Source: Terfezia claveryi (Eukaryota; Ascomycota; Pezizomycetes; Pezizales; Pezizaceae). Taken from it: 64,000 nucleotides of DNA. The position numbers were made by a program, and so were the translations under genes. How positions within the stretch are numbered: position 1 is the first letter of the stretch; the number at the start of each line of letters is the position of its first letter. Of this stretch, positions 35,210 through 47,625 are shown piece by piece. Location of the stretch: positions 186,001-250,000 of the forward strand of contig WHUX01000068.1 in the NCBI GenBank assembly GCA_015179025.1. The letters are read 5' to 3'. The notes beneath the pieces are model-generated. The model searched no databases, was not told where the DNA came from, and saw only the letters and a list, made by a program, of their open reading frames with translations.

Positions 35210-38200
35210 AAAGGGGAGTCTCTTGCCTAGTTACTGACACTAGCAAGGGACCTACCCAAGGTTATTTATCTTTGTCTGCGTTTTCTTTGCCTACATCTAT
35301 GTATGTTGATAAGTCTCGCCTGTTTGGCAAGCACTTCGTTATACCTATAACTATCAAGTTTAATGATAAAATAGTGGTTACATCAGCTCTCATAGATTGT
35401 GGAGCTTCAGGAATAGCATTCATTGACCAGACCTTCGTCAGTAAAAACTCTATACCAACCTCTAAGCTAAAGACCCCCCGCCTTTTTGATATCATTGATG
35501 GCCGCCCTATCTCTTCTGGAGCAATTACTGACCTTGCGTACCCGCCCAGTGCCATGGGTGATCACTTGGAAGATCTCCCAATATTTGTAACCAAGCTAAA
35601 GTATCCAATTGTTCTTGGGATCCCCTGGCTTAGGATGCACGATATATCAGTCAGCTTCGGCTCTTACACCCTACAGTTCAACAGCCAATATTACAAAAAG
35701 CACTGCGGGAACCCAAAGGCTACCATCACTGGGTTGTATGCCTTGCCACCCCGATAATCCACCTGACACAGGTGGTGCACCTGCCTGCGCACCTCGATGC
35801 CAATTCTCCTATTCCCCTTGTACCCCCTGTTCCCCAAAAGCCTTTGGATGTTAGCTTTATCGGGGCAGGAGCTTTCGCTTACCTCACTAGGAGGCACAAG
35901 CTGAAGGCTAATGCCCTGTCTATACATGAGGTGAACCTGGAAATCAATAAGATATAGCCTAAGGAGGAGTGGAAGGCCATAGTCTCGGAGGAATATCACG
36001 AGTTTATTAATCTGTTTTCGGAAAAAGCTGCAGAGAAGCTAGCACCCTACTGACCTTATGACCATACAATTCCGCTGATAAAGGGTAAAACCCCCCCTAT
36101 AGGCCCCTCTACGGAATGTCCCGGGTAGAGCTAGAGGCCCTGAAGAAATACTGGAGGAAAACCTCAATAAGAGCTTCATTCGCCATAGCTCTTCTCCAGC
36201 AGGTGCCCCTGTGCTGTTTGTGAAAAAATCGGACGGCTCTCTTCGGTTGTGTGTAGACTATCGTGGCCTGAATGAGATAACAGTCAAGAACAGGTATTCT
36301 CTACCTCTGATCCAGGAAATATTAGCCAGGCTCTCCAAGGCAAAATAGTTCACTAAACTAGATTTGAGGGGAGCCTATAACCTAGTCCGAATAGCTAAAG
36401 GTGAAGAGTGGAAAACGGCCTTCCATACCAGGTACGGGCACTTTGAGTACAATATCATGCCTTTCGGCTTAACCAATGCCCCGGCCTCTTTCCAGCACTT
36501 TATTAATGATACCCTACGAGACTTTTTGGATGTGTTCTGCACAGCCTACCTGGATAATATCCTGATCTATTCAGACACCCTGGCAGAGCATAAAATCCAT
36601 GTCCGACAAGTGCTAGAAAAGCTAGAGCAAGCCGGATTATACCTCAAGCCCGAGATATGCGAGTTTTATGTGCAGGAGGTCAAGTATCGGGGTTGATTAT
36701 CACTACCAAAGGTATCAGGATGGATCCCACCAAGGTTACCGCTATCCAGGAATGGCAAATCCCAGTAAATCTCAAGGATGTCCAAGCCTTTCTGAGGTTC
36801 GCTAACTTTTACCGGTGGTTCATTCTAGGGTATTCGAAGATCGTAGCCCCCCTCACCCCCTAACCAAAAAAGACTGGCACTTCGACTGGAATCCAGAAGC
36901 CCAATCTGTCTTCCAGAATCTCAAGGAAGCTTTCTGCTTAGCACCGATACTGGCCCATTTTGATCCTGACAGTGAATATATCATAGAGACTGAGGCCTCC
37001 GACTATATCCCCGTGGGAATCTTGTCTCAGTATATCAATGGGATCCTCCACCCCATGGCCTACTTCTTGAAAAAGCACTCCCCAGCTGAGTGCAACTACG
37101 AGATCTATGACAAAGAGCTGATGGCCATCGTGCGAGCATTTGAAGAATGAAGGCCACATCTGAAGTCAGCTAAAGGGATCATCGAGGTATTATCTGACCA
37201 CAAAAACCGTGAGTATTTTACAACCACTAAGCTGCTGAACCAATGGCAGGTCAGGTAGTTGGAATTCCTCTCTCGGTTCAACTTTAAAATCAAGTACCAG
37301 CCAGGAAAGGCTGGTGGCAAACCGGACGCTTTGAATAGTAGATCAGGTGACCTCCCTCAAGGGGGGGATGAAAGGCTAAAATACCAAAATCAGCTGGTAT
37401 TTAAGCCCGAAAACCTCGATCTGGCGACCAATGTCCTTGCTGATGTGGAAGCTGAGGTTGAGGCTAAGGCTTATGTGGAAGCTGAGGCTGAGGCTGATAG
37501 GAAAGCTGACCTCTGACAATTGGTGAGACAGGCATACGAGAATGACCTCCTGGCCAAGGAAATCATCGCCACAGTAGATTTCAGCCAGCGCTGCTACCCC
37601 AAGATCAACCTGGCCGACTGTACAGTCTAGGAAGGCCTCCTTTACCACCTTGAATGGCTCTATGTGCCGGAAGGAGAGCTGTGCCTGCAAGTGATCAAAG
37701 AACACTACGATACCCCAGCGGTAGGTCATCCGGGAGTGGCTAAAACGTTAGAATTGCTGGCCAGGAAATATACATAGATCGATCAGCAGAAGGACATGGA
37801 GCGGTAAGTACAGAACTGCCATGTTTGTAACTGTGCTAAGCCCATCCGCTATGCCCCATATGGCACTCTGAAGCCTCTGGATATCTCGGATCGGCCGTGG
37901 CTGCACCTGACCATAGATTTTGTGACGGGATTGCCGGAAGACTTGGGATTCAATGCCATCTTAATAGTGGTGGATCGGCTGACGAAGATAAGGCATGTCA
38001 TACCTTGTTGGGATACTTGTTCGGCCAAGGAGTTGGCCAACCTCTACCTCAATAACGTGTTCTGGTATCACGGGCTTCCCGAATCCATTGTGTCAGACCG
38101 TGGCCCTCAGTTCACCTCAGACTTTTGGAAAGCATTCTGCGAGCTTCTGGGGATCAAAGTACGTTTATTAATGGCATATCACCTCCAGACGGACGGCCAA

Positions 38201-38971
38201 TCGGAAAGGATGAATGCCATTATGGAGCAATACCTGCGGGCCTTCGTTGATTACCAGCAGGACAACTGGGTTTCATTGTTGGCAACCTACAAATTCGATA
38301 CCAACAACCAGTTCTCGGAATCATTGAAAACATCCCCCTTCCTAGCCAACTATGGTTGGCACCCCCAGTTCGTGGATGCCCTGGCGCCTTTACAGAAGAC
38401 CAGAAATGATACCTCAGCCTAAGAGTTCGCAGCTGGACTCATTGAGCTCCACTCCATCCTGAAAGTAGAGCTGGGATATGCGCAAGCCAGGCAAGCTGAG
38501 TACGCCAACAGATCATGACTGCCAGCCCCCAGATACCAGCTAGAAGACAAGGTGTGGCTCTCTAGTTGGCACTTCTAGACAGAACGACCTTCTCGTAAGC
38601 TGGATCATAAGTTCCTGAGGCTATATAAGATATTAGGGAATGTGGGCACTCACGCCTACCAGTTGAAGTTCCCTAAAGATATCAAATGCTACCTGGTCGT
38701 TGACGTCTCGGAGATTCAACCAGCCGCTAATGATCCCCTCCCCGGGCAAAAGCACCCCCCACCCCCTCCCGTAGTGATTGCAGGTGAAGAGGAGTAGGAG
38801 GTTGAGGAGGTACTGGACTTTAGAAAACGCTATAGGCGAGTTCAGTATAAGGTCAAGTGGGTAGGGGACAAGGAGACTACCTGGCAACCCGCAGAGGACT
38901 TAGAAAATGCGCAGGATTTGGTTACCCTGTTCCACCAGCAATACCTCAGGAAGCCTCGCCTAGTCAACTGA
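35206..38971 (+). pseudogene. C2 pol: protease, RT, RNase H, integrase, chromodomain
   Basis: The protease (35290-35740) has ALIDCGASG. The reverse transcriptase (about 36170-36880) has YLDN instead of YLDD near 36550, one G-to-A change that removes a catalytic aspartate. A frameshift lies near 36860. RNase H follows ([14 protein letters not shown]), then an acidic repeat (37430-37510). The integrase (about 37520-38560) has TIDFVTG, SDRGPQF and TDGQSERMN with several stops. The chromodomain (about 38800-38945) reads VQYKVKWVGDKETTWQPAEDL, and the frame ends at the TGA at 38969. The frame overlaps the gag end by a few bases, hinting at a frameshifted gag-pol junction, but both frames are damaged. 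Confidence 0.95.
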
Positions 38972-39133
38972 GGTCATGACTTTGCATCCTTGTTGTTTTT
39001 TCTGTTCTTGTTGTTGTTCAGAGTTGGGGTTCTTGTCCTTGCTTTTGTTGTTGTTGTTGTTTTCTTTGTTGATTTTGCTGGTTATCGTACCCAAGCCTCC
39101 TAGTTGCTAGAGCTCCAGCCTAAGGGGGGATAG

Positions 39134-39794
39134 TGTAACAACCGTGTGTTCAGTTGTCATCACTTGCGATCGCAGATGATGGGTCATTGCCATTGTTGTC
39201 TTTGTCATCACCTGCGATCACAGGTGATGGGTTATCATTATTGTTTCCCCCGGCATCACCTGCGACGCAGGTGATAGGTTATTACTATTGTTGTCTTTGT
39301 CATCACCTGCGATCGCAGGTGATAGGTTATTGTATTATCATTACCTTGCTTGGCTTCTGAGATAGGGAAGCTTATTTACCCCATTGCCCTAACTGAGTTA
39401 TGTATATATAGAGCCTGTCCCTCATACTATCGTTGGATCCCTATCTAACGTCTTGTATACCCAATACAGGATCTTGCTTCTTCCAGTGCTCGTGCACCTC
39501 CCTTATGCACCTCTTTGTCTTGTGAAACAACTCTGCAGCAACAGCTGTCTCCTTCCAATACATGCGGCAACCGCTTCCATATGTCTCTTGCCTCTTGCTC
39601 TTGTCCCCCGTCCCAGCCTTCCCCAGTTACATATGTAGCGTTCCTACATGTGTGTGTTACCCTAGCCCTGCCCTTGCCTTGCTTCTAGCCTTTTCTTTAA
39701 TCACATACGTAGTGCTCTTACATGTGTCTCACCTTATTCCTGTCCTTGCCCTGGCGTACCTCTTGGTCGCCTTGTCCCAAGAGCCGTTGTTACA
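39134..39794 (+). repeat. C2 3' LTR
   Basis: 661-bp partner of 33331-33991, preceded by a polypurine tract AAGGGGGGATAG. The four U3 palindromes are preserved, one as a perfect inverted repeat centred on GCGATCGC near 39313. Confidence 0.95.
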
Positions 39795-39799
39795 ATTCC

Positions 39800-41040
39800 T
39801 ATAGAGTTATATTTTTATATAATAAGGCAAAGATATTACTTTACTCATACTTTGTAAAATAAGAGAAGAAGTATTAGTAGTTTAAATAATAACTTAATAT
39901 TATTAATAAGTGAATATATTATAGGCTAGTTGGATAGATTTCTCCTTTATTGTAGCAGCTGGTAGAGCTAGGCTTTTTAAGCTTGGATTTTGCATTTTGA
40001 TTATTAAATTTTACTTTTTAGTTAGTGGGTTGCCAATTCTTATCTTTAGTACCACTAGAGAAATGCTTTGTAGAGTATTAGTATTACAAACCCTCTTAAA
40101 CTATAATAATAATCTTAACTTTACCCATGACTTTGAACTTAATCTTAGCTCTAACTATAGTATTATTAGTAACATATGCACTTACCTAGTTGCATACTAT
40201 CACTAATTATACTTAAACTTATGATAGTTATACTAGATATTAGGATAACTTTTAACTTATAAACCTTAACACTTACTAGCAATCCATAAAACTTATAATA
40301 GTCATACTAGATATTAGTATAACTCTAAACTTATACACTTTAATATTTTACTAGCAACCCATATACTTATCTATATAAGTATACTAACTTAAAGAACTTG
40401 ATCTTACTCTTAACTAGTATAGCTACTAACTATATCTTAGGAAACCTAACTAGATATCTTAATTAATTAGGGAATCTGGAAGATTAATTTAGAAAAATAA
40501 CCTTATATTTCTAGAATCTTATTCTATACTTAATTTTATTTTAAGAGTTAAACTAAAACCTATCTAACTCTCAAAAGGAGAACCTTTTAAAGTTGCACCT
40601 GTACTTTTATCCTTCTGGACTATTAGTTTGAGACTTAAATAGAAATTTGTTAGACTTTTATTCTAACAATATTTATCTTTTGCATATTTGCCTTTTCTAG
40701 TATATCATAAGTCTATTTTAAGAGTTAAACCAAAAACTATCTAATTCTCAAAAAAGAATGATCTTTATCCAGTATTTGCCTTTTATAGCTAGGTAGCAAT
40801 GAATTTGGTACCTTCCCTATATAAGAGTCTTATATTAGTATATATATTATAGGTTTAGTACATATATTATAGGTTTAGTATACATATTATAGGTTTAGAG
40901 CTAATATTTAGTAAGTAGTAACAACACTAATATTAGTAGGCACTAGCCTCTCATATAATAAGTAGGTATTCATATGTTAATATTATACTCCTATAGAATT
41001 TTCAGTAAGAATAAACTGGTATTAGGATATCAAGTATATT
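39800..41040. repeat. AT-rich decayed repeat, inverted relative of 26.6-28.0 kb
   Basis: No gene. Phrases such as ATACTAGATATTAGTATAACT recur at about 40220 and 40305, and AACCTATCTAACTCTCAAAA at about 40560 is the complement of a phrase at about 27300. Confidence 0.6.
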
Positions 41041-41084
41041 AGCAAGAAAAAAGTAGCATCGGAATACCAAGTGGTATCTCTAGG

Positions 41085-41410
41085 AGACAGGGTTGTCTCT
41101 GGTATCTTTTGTATCTTTTATATCTCCTAGGTGTCTTCTGAGTATCTCCCATGTGTCTCTCAGTGTCTCTCAGTGTCTCCTGGAGATATTGGGAGATATT
41201 CTGCCAATTATGGAGATACACCTTGTCTCCAGTAGCAATACTGTCTCTAGAGACACTAAAGACAAACTATTTTCTTTCCTGATGTAGTGTCTCCAAAAGA
41301 TAGAGTTGTCTCTTATATCATTTGTATATTTTGTATCTCTTGAATGTCTCCTAAGTGTCTCCTATGTATCTGCCAGTATCTTTTACTATCTCCTGGAGAT
41401 ACTATCTTTT
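41085..41410. repeat. Two diverged copies of a GTCTCT-rich unit
   Basis: 41085-41190 and 41295-41400 share the order TTGTCTCT...TTTGTATCT...GTGTCTCCTATG...CTCCTGGAGATA. The unit is about 210 bp. No gene. Confidence 0.55.
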
Positions 41411-41441
41411 ACGAGGAAGCGGATCATCACAGAGAAATAGA

Positions 41442-43364
41442 TCAATTCATTGGGTATCTACCTGATGTATGAGATCTAGTTATACAGAGCTTAAAACAAG
41501 TGTGAGAGCATAAGGAGAGGCCAGTGGTAGGGGAAGGGGATGTCCGAGGCTGTAAGGACTCAACTAGAGGGCCTAGAGCTAGAGTAGTAAGTGTTATTGT
41601 AGAAAAAATAGAACCAGACGAGGAAATAGAGGGGCAATCTAAATCACTTTCCCAGTTATCCATCTCTTCTCTGCTAATAGCCTCTTTACTATCTGATGAA
41701 TTAATAACAACAAAGGAAACCACCTTGCATTTTTTAGCCTATTTGGGTGTATGGGGAGGGTTGGATACTTGGGGTTTGCCAGCTCGCTTAGTGGCTTTCT
41801 GCTACTTTTCTTCCTTCTTTGCCTCTCATGCTTCTCGTTCAATATAGAGCTCTTTCAGTGCCTTACCATCCATAACTTGATCTCGAGCTCTTCCTATCTC
41901 TCATTTATCAACCTTCAATGCAAGCTTTTGTACCTCCTGCCACTGCTATAGTATCCTATACTCCAACTCACAGTCCTTATCTGCTACAATTCCAAACTTT
42001 TCAAGTTGCTCAATAAGATCAGCCAGTTCTACTCAATTAATCACTGTATCCTTTGATCTTAGGTGCAAGGTTGCCTGTCTAACCTGTCAGTATAGCTTAG
42101 CTATGTTGTATGGTTCAAGCGGGGGATTAACAACATGGGCTCTTAGTAGTACTTGTCCATGTATCAACTTGTCTAAGACATGTTGTAGATTGTGTGGAAT
42201 AAGACCTGCTCCCTACCAAGCACTAAGAATATTCTTTTGGATATATGTTGCATTGCATACTTCAATAAGTATTGAAAAAATATTGCCTTTGTTAATTATA
42301 ACATTACCAAAGTGAACAAGCCACTCAACATGCTTTCTATATGCCTTCTATAGTGGTGAGAATAATCTAACATCAAGTAGTTGTAGGAGATGGGTAGAAT
42401 GTGCCAGAAGACAGTAGGCAATAATATTAATACTGAGGCAGAACTTAATAAACTCAATTGTAATATGAGACCCATAACTACCCATTATTAGTAAATGATA
42501 ACTTCCATTTTTTACCTCCTTTAACTCTTTTATATATACATAAAAATGCTTAATCCATTCCATCCCTAAGGTATGACTTGTCCATCCTTTTTTTAATACA
42601 CTAAACTTCTACCAATCACAATTAACCTTTGGATATTTTAGAGATTGATACCAGCCTATATAGTGCCTAACTCCTTTATAGATAATTAATGGAGGAAATA
42701 CAATCCCTTCTCTACCAATTGCTTCCACAACAGTAATCATTTTATGATTTCCATCAGTTGCCAGCTTGCTAGTTATTCTACGACCTTGTCTTAAGCAAAT
42801 AACCTTAGCACAATCTGAAATAGCTTGGTGAAACCTTTTCTCATCCATATTGTAGGTTGTAGTATCAGTAATCCGATATAGGTACTTAAGCTATATAAGT
42901 TTATTAAAATGATCTTGGATAATTCCTGGATCACTAGCTTTGATCCACTTCTTATCGAACTAGCTACTGAACTTTGAAACTAATTGTGAGTGATGATCAA
43001 GGAAGTGTGTAATCCAATTTTTGCCTACTGTGGAGCTTTCATCATATTTTTTTCTCTTTAATAATGCAATACTTTCCTTAATATATGCTATATATAAAGG
43101 AAATCTCCACTCCTCTAATTTCAGGATCTACTGTACAATAGCCTTCTCTTCTGCTAGTGTACACAACTGCTATGATATGTGTGACCTTACTCTGGATTCT
43201 TCACCATTTAGTTGTCTATGCAATATTGTATATATAAGTCCAAAAGCTTCTGCTGTTTTTTGGATCAATTTGTATTTTCCCTCTTGAACTGCCACTATAG
43301 CTCGCTGGATTCAGAGCTCCTGTTAGGCTTCTGATACCTCCTTTCATTGCTTTAGCCTTCCCAT
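41442..43364 (-). pseudogene. pogo/Fot1-type DDE transposase, decayed
   Basis: Starts at the ATG at 43364. The N-terminal part (about 43300-42950) carries the helix-turn-helix DNA-binding region seen in CENP-B/pogo transposases (AVQEGKYKLIQKTAEAFG, later FLDHHSQLVSKFSSQFDKKWI). The DDE catalytic domain follows: NMDEKRFHQAISD near 42850, DGNHKMITVVEAI near 42760 and LLAHSTHLLQLLDV near 42390. The second catalytic block reads MGSYGSH where Fot1-type enzymes have D.HGSH, so the aspartate appears lost. Stops include TGA and TAA within the first 20 codons. The C-terminal stretch to 41442 is serine-rich. I could not find convincing terminal inverted repeats. Confidence 0.8.
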
Positions 43365-43521
43365 GATATGCTTCAGGCCTTCTATACTCCCATATTAGCT
43401 TTTATATACCACTAAGTGGGGTTTTCACATATTATCTAAAACGTTTATACTGTAATGGAGAACGTTGTTTCATTGCTTATATAATTGATTATATACTTTT
43501 GTATTTCCTATATTACTACTA

Positions 43522-44230
43522 TGTTATGTAACTAAGCCTCTCAGTTGAAGGACTAGCCTTCTACCACCTCCTATTGCTTTATAAGCATCCATAGCACGCG
43601 GAATTTGCCATGGGAACTTCCATAGAACTTGCCATATGAGCACACCCTCATTATGGCCGCGTGACCTCTGTTTAAAGGCGTGTGACTCATTATTATAGTC
43701 ACATGACTATCGTTTAAGGCGTGTGACTCATTACTATGGCCACATGACCCTTTTTGTACAGCGCACCACCTTCTGGTGTGCTACCCTTTATTGTATTTAT
43801 TTCCTTAGTCATCAGATCTCAGACGAGTATAAATAGGCCACTGGATTCCCTCTGGAATCCACTGAAAGAGAAGAAGCAACCAAGCAAGCACACAGAGCAA
43901 GCAAGCCTATATTCCGATCAGATCAAGATCATATAGCTTAGATAGCACAAATCATATAAGATAGATTACACCAATTAATTACTGTTCCCTTCTGGAACGT
44001 CCCACATAGTAATCTCCCTACCCTTCTGAGGTCTTACCTCAGCAAAACCGAAATACATAAACGTCCGTGCCTACGGATATAGATTGTATAAACGGTACTG
44101 AATGAATACTATCTAGTACCATTCATTACATTTTTTTTAACTTACTTACCTAATCTTTACTCTTAAATCCAAGGCCTGATCAACCTTCAGATACCTTTAT
44201 TACACTCACGCAAGTATATACAATTCGACA
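43522..44230 (+). repeat. Candidate 5' LTR of element G4
   Basis: Begins TGTTATGTAACT and ends AATTCGACA, the TGT...ACA ends typical of Ty3/gypsy, and lies upstream of a gag. A TATA box (GTATAAATAGG) lies at 43828. Tandem-like phrases GCGTGTGACTCATTA recur at 43676 and 43723. No second LTR is in the window, so the limits are inferred. Confidence 0.5.
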
Positions 44231-44499
44231 CCTAAGTGCACATATAAAATCGATATCGTTATTCAACTAGCTAGCCAACAAAATCCAACAAACGAGACAT
44301 CAGACTCTCAACTGCAGTACATCAATAAAAGACTTAGAAGCAAGCTAAGCAGAGCTCTAACGGGCAGTGGTATCCCACATTAAACAATCCCACCCTCGTT
44401 CACAACACTTTTCCCAATAAGATCGAGAACTCATCTTGCACTCCTGGCAACCGCCATTATATCTGTACCTGTAAATCCAGTACACCATTAAAAAACCAG

Positions 44500-46462
44500 C
44501 CCCCCAGATCCCAGGAATAATTGGTCTAAACAACCAAGCGTCACAATTCCAAGGCTCAAATCTTACTGCCTCCACTGCAGCCATTTCCTCCAGAAAAGAA
44601 TTACCTCCATCAGAACCTTCCTTAGGCCCAGACATCTCTACCAATACCTCTGCACCCCCAACATCTACCTCAACACACCAATCAGAAAAAGTGACACTCT
44701 TGCCGGAAGAACTAGAACTAGATTCTAAACCAGTAGACGAAGAAAAACCAGAACCATAAGAAACATCAGGATCCTGACATCCAGCCTCACCAGCCGCATG
44801 AGCCCCCAAGCCAACAGAACCATTAGTCGAATGGAGATTATAAGGATCATCAGCCACCACACCATCAGCACAGAAAGATGCCAAAGAAGAAAAGTAACTC
44901 GACGATCGTATCGCATAACCAGCTGCATTTGGTTGCGGACAGACGACGAAATCAGACATAATGGCGTCTGAACTTAGTAAGAAGACTAAGAGGTCGAGAC
45001 GGTTAACTATGTTACCTGAAGATATTAAGAAATTAGTAGAAGAAACTCCCAGAAAGACCAGATTTATAATTCCTAACACAGAAGGGGAAATAAATCTGCC
45101 CATCGATATAGAAATAGGAGAACCAGGTAGAGCAGGAACCAAACTATATTTTAGTATGGCTCTACCTCTCGCACCAGAAGAATTTTGGGACAGACATCTT
45201 CCAACAATTGAGGAGATTTTGAAATATACTTGCTCAATGAGACATGCCCAACAGTATCATCCTAATGATACTCTACTCTTAATGGAAGCCATAGCAAAAC
45301 ACTACTTATGGCTAACACCTTACCCTTTCAATGAAGAAGACTTAAAAGTGAACGCATTTTTAAGCAAAGAATTAAGGAAACCTGTTGTACCACTTTTAAG
45401 GAAACCGAATTGGGTAATAAATAACTGAAAAGAAATAATGGCATTCATGATGAGCGGCACTCATCTAGAAGAATCAGCACATACCGTGGAGGATTTTTTC
45501 AATCCTAGCAAAGAACTTCTAGGAGCGTTCCTGAGAACACCAAAAGATTAATCGAAAGGCAAAGGTCGAGCACCTGAGACACCAGAAAGGAGGACTGGGT
45601 CAGCCAAAGAACCAGACGACAAAGACCAACCACCAGAAGATATAGAATTACCAGAAGACGATGATGATCTAGATACAGGACTAGACCAACAGAAGTAGAA
45701 AACACAAGGAGGAGGACGAGACCCCGATGATAGCGGAGATAATAGCTCGGACTCTGATAAGGCATAGTCAGTTGCAAGTCAAACTCTTAAAAGAAAACCC
45801 AAACGAGGAAAATCAATTGAACACCAGCAATGGGAATCTACAACAGGAATGGTTACAATGGGTAACCATAAAGCAACGAATGCTTTAAAAGGAATAAAGA
45901 TTGATATGCCAGAAAAATTAAGAGGAGAAGACAAAAAATGGCAAGACTCACAATATTTTGACTCTTGGGCCACAGCAATGCAATGTTGGTTTGTTCTCAA
46001 AAGAATAGATTTAGAAGGCGCTTCAGCTCTGGAAATTGTTGGATTCAGAATGGAAGGAAGTGCGCTCACTACTTATAATCAGTTCCTAAGAGAAAAAGGA
46101 AAGAATGCGACATTCTTTGGTTTCATACTAGCGCTAAGGGATTTTCTGATACCCTCTACTAGTAAGGACATTTTGTGGAAATGATGGGAGACAGCAACAC
46201 CATACAAGGACGGACGTCACATGGGAATCAAACAGTTTGCCAACTGGCTTACTGAAATGCAAATCAAATTGATTGACAAGGATGGCAAACAATTAATATT
46301 GCAGGAAGTAAAAAGAAGAAAGTTTCTTAATCACCTGCCGCCATATATGTCAGCTACATTAATTCCTTTAATCAAAGAAGAATGGTCAAATGATCAGCTC
46401 GTATATCAAGCGGATTCATATAAAGCTAACAGTTATTCCCGACCAAATAACGGCGTTATTTG
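44500..46462 (+). pseudogene. G4 gag polyprotein, N-terminally decayed and truncated
   Basis: An open frame begins at ATG 44961 (155 codons), but the same frame carries sensible low-complexity protein upstream to about 44500, interrupted by TAA and TGA codons. The true start may thus be near 44500. The Gag domain lies at about 45849-46440: WQDSQYFDSWATAMQCWF, then YKDGRHMGIKQFANWL and HLPPYMSATLIPLIKEEW, which is the pattern of retrotransposon capsid proteins. TGA near 46182 probably replaces a CGA or TGG codon. The frame enters the inverted-repeat insertion at 46445 and ends; no zinc knuckle or pol follows. Confidence 0.7.
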
Positions 46463-46560
46463 ACTTCCCTAAGCCTATACAAGTAGGTATTTAAACCGGT
46501 TGTAGTAACAGCCAACAGAATCTCGCTGGTTTAACAAAAAGTCAAATAACGGCGTTATTT
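46445..46560. mobile_element. 116-bp inverted-repeat insertion in G4 gag
   Basis: 22-bp ends AAATAACGGCGTTATTTGAC+TT (46445-46466) and its complement (46539-46560) match except for the central base. Each end is itself a near-palindrome, AAATAACG-G-CGTTATTT. Inside, TTAAACCGG and CTGGTTTAA form a further inverted pair, so the whole can fold as one hairpin. It cuts the gag frame. I see no target duplication. Confidence 0.65.
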
Positions 46561-46714
46561 AAGTTGTTAGCCAATCATTTACTAAAGGTGGCGCTTTTTT
46601 TAGCCAGATTTAGAAAAGCAGCGCAGGTTTTTAACTTTAGCGGTAATCTACGTAGCAACGGCTATACCTATTTAGTTACCACAACTAAAGTTTAGACCAC
46701 GCAATGATGCTGCT

Positions 46715-47200
46715 GGTACAAATAGCTGTTTACACAAATAGCTAGTCATACAAACAGCTGCATATATAAATACCACCTGGTGCAAATAGCAACTGGCACA
46801 AATACTAGCTAGTATAAATAGTAGCCAGTGTAAATAGTAGCCAACGCAACTAGCAGTCGGCATAAATAGCAGCCGGCGCAAATAGCAGGCAGTGCAAATT
46901 GTAGCTGGCGCAAATAGTATCCAGTGCAAATATTAGCTAGTGCACATATTAGCCAGTGCATATAGCAGCCGGCATATATAGCAGCTGGTGCAAATAGTAG
47001 CTGGCACCAATAGTAGCTGGTGCAAATAGCAGCCAGTGTACATAGCAGCCGGCATAAATAGTAGCTGGCACAAATAGCAGCCGGTGCAAATAGCAGCCAG
47101 TGCAAATAGCAGCAGGCACAAATAGTTGTCGGCATAAATAGAAGCTGGTATAAAAAGCAGCCGGCGCAAATAGCAGCTAGTGCCACTAGCAACTATATCT
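46715..47200. repeat. 16-bp minisatellite
   Basis: About 30 imperfect units such as GCAAATAGCAGCCGGT. Because 16 is not a multiple of three, open frames read a 16-residue repeat. These cysteine/leucine-rich frames are by-products. Confidence 0.9.
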
Positions 47201-47289
47201 ATACTAGACTAAATATTGCTATTACTTTATTAGTATATATATTTGAAACTATACCCACTATTATTGGTATAGTTTGAAATTGAAGCTAC

Positions 47290-47625
47290 GGAAAAAAAAT
47301 TATTTAAATATAACAAATCAAATAAATATAACCAATTAAATAAAGAAAACAAAGAAAACAAATCAAACAAATAAAACAAATAAAATAATTAAAATCCAAA
47401 AAACAAAGAAAATAAATCAACAAAATAAAATAAATAAAATGAATAAATAAAACGAATAAAATCAAACAAATCAAATAAATAAAACAAATAAATAAAACAA
47501 ATGAAACATAGAAAATAAAACAAATAAAACAAAACAAATGAAACAAATAAATCAAAATAAATAAAACAAATAAAACAAACAAATAAAATAAATAAAACAA
47601 ATAAAACAAATAAAACAAATAAAAC
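47290..47625. repeat. AAATAAAAC-type low-complexity tract
   Basis: Run of AAATAAAAC, AAACAAATAA and similar short units. The minus-strand phenylalanine-rich open frame over it is an artefact. Confidence 0.85.

Larger units (their letters stand above)
33331..39794 (+). mobile_element. Chromovirus C2 (Ty3/gypsy), full length but decayed
   Basis: 6464-bp element with two 661-bp LTRs, inserted in AT-rich DNA. Flanking 5-mers are ATTAC (33326-33330) and ATTCC (39795-39799), a target duplication with one mismatch. It is a clear sister of C1 in its coding region and in R-U5, but its U3 is unrelated in sequence. Many stops. Confidence 0.95.

Noticed and set aside
44357..45142. 261-codon minus-strand open frame
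   Set aside because: It lies antisense to the G4 leader and gag, where the plus frame has clear Gag character; the minus protein has no recognisable motifs.
46672..47192. Cysteine-rich repeat protein frames
   Set aside because: All three frames are open over a 16-bp tandem repeat; period 16 residues is an arithmetic consequence.
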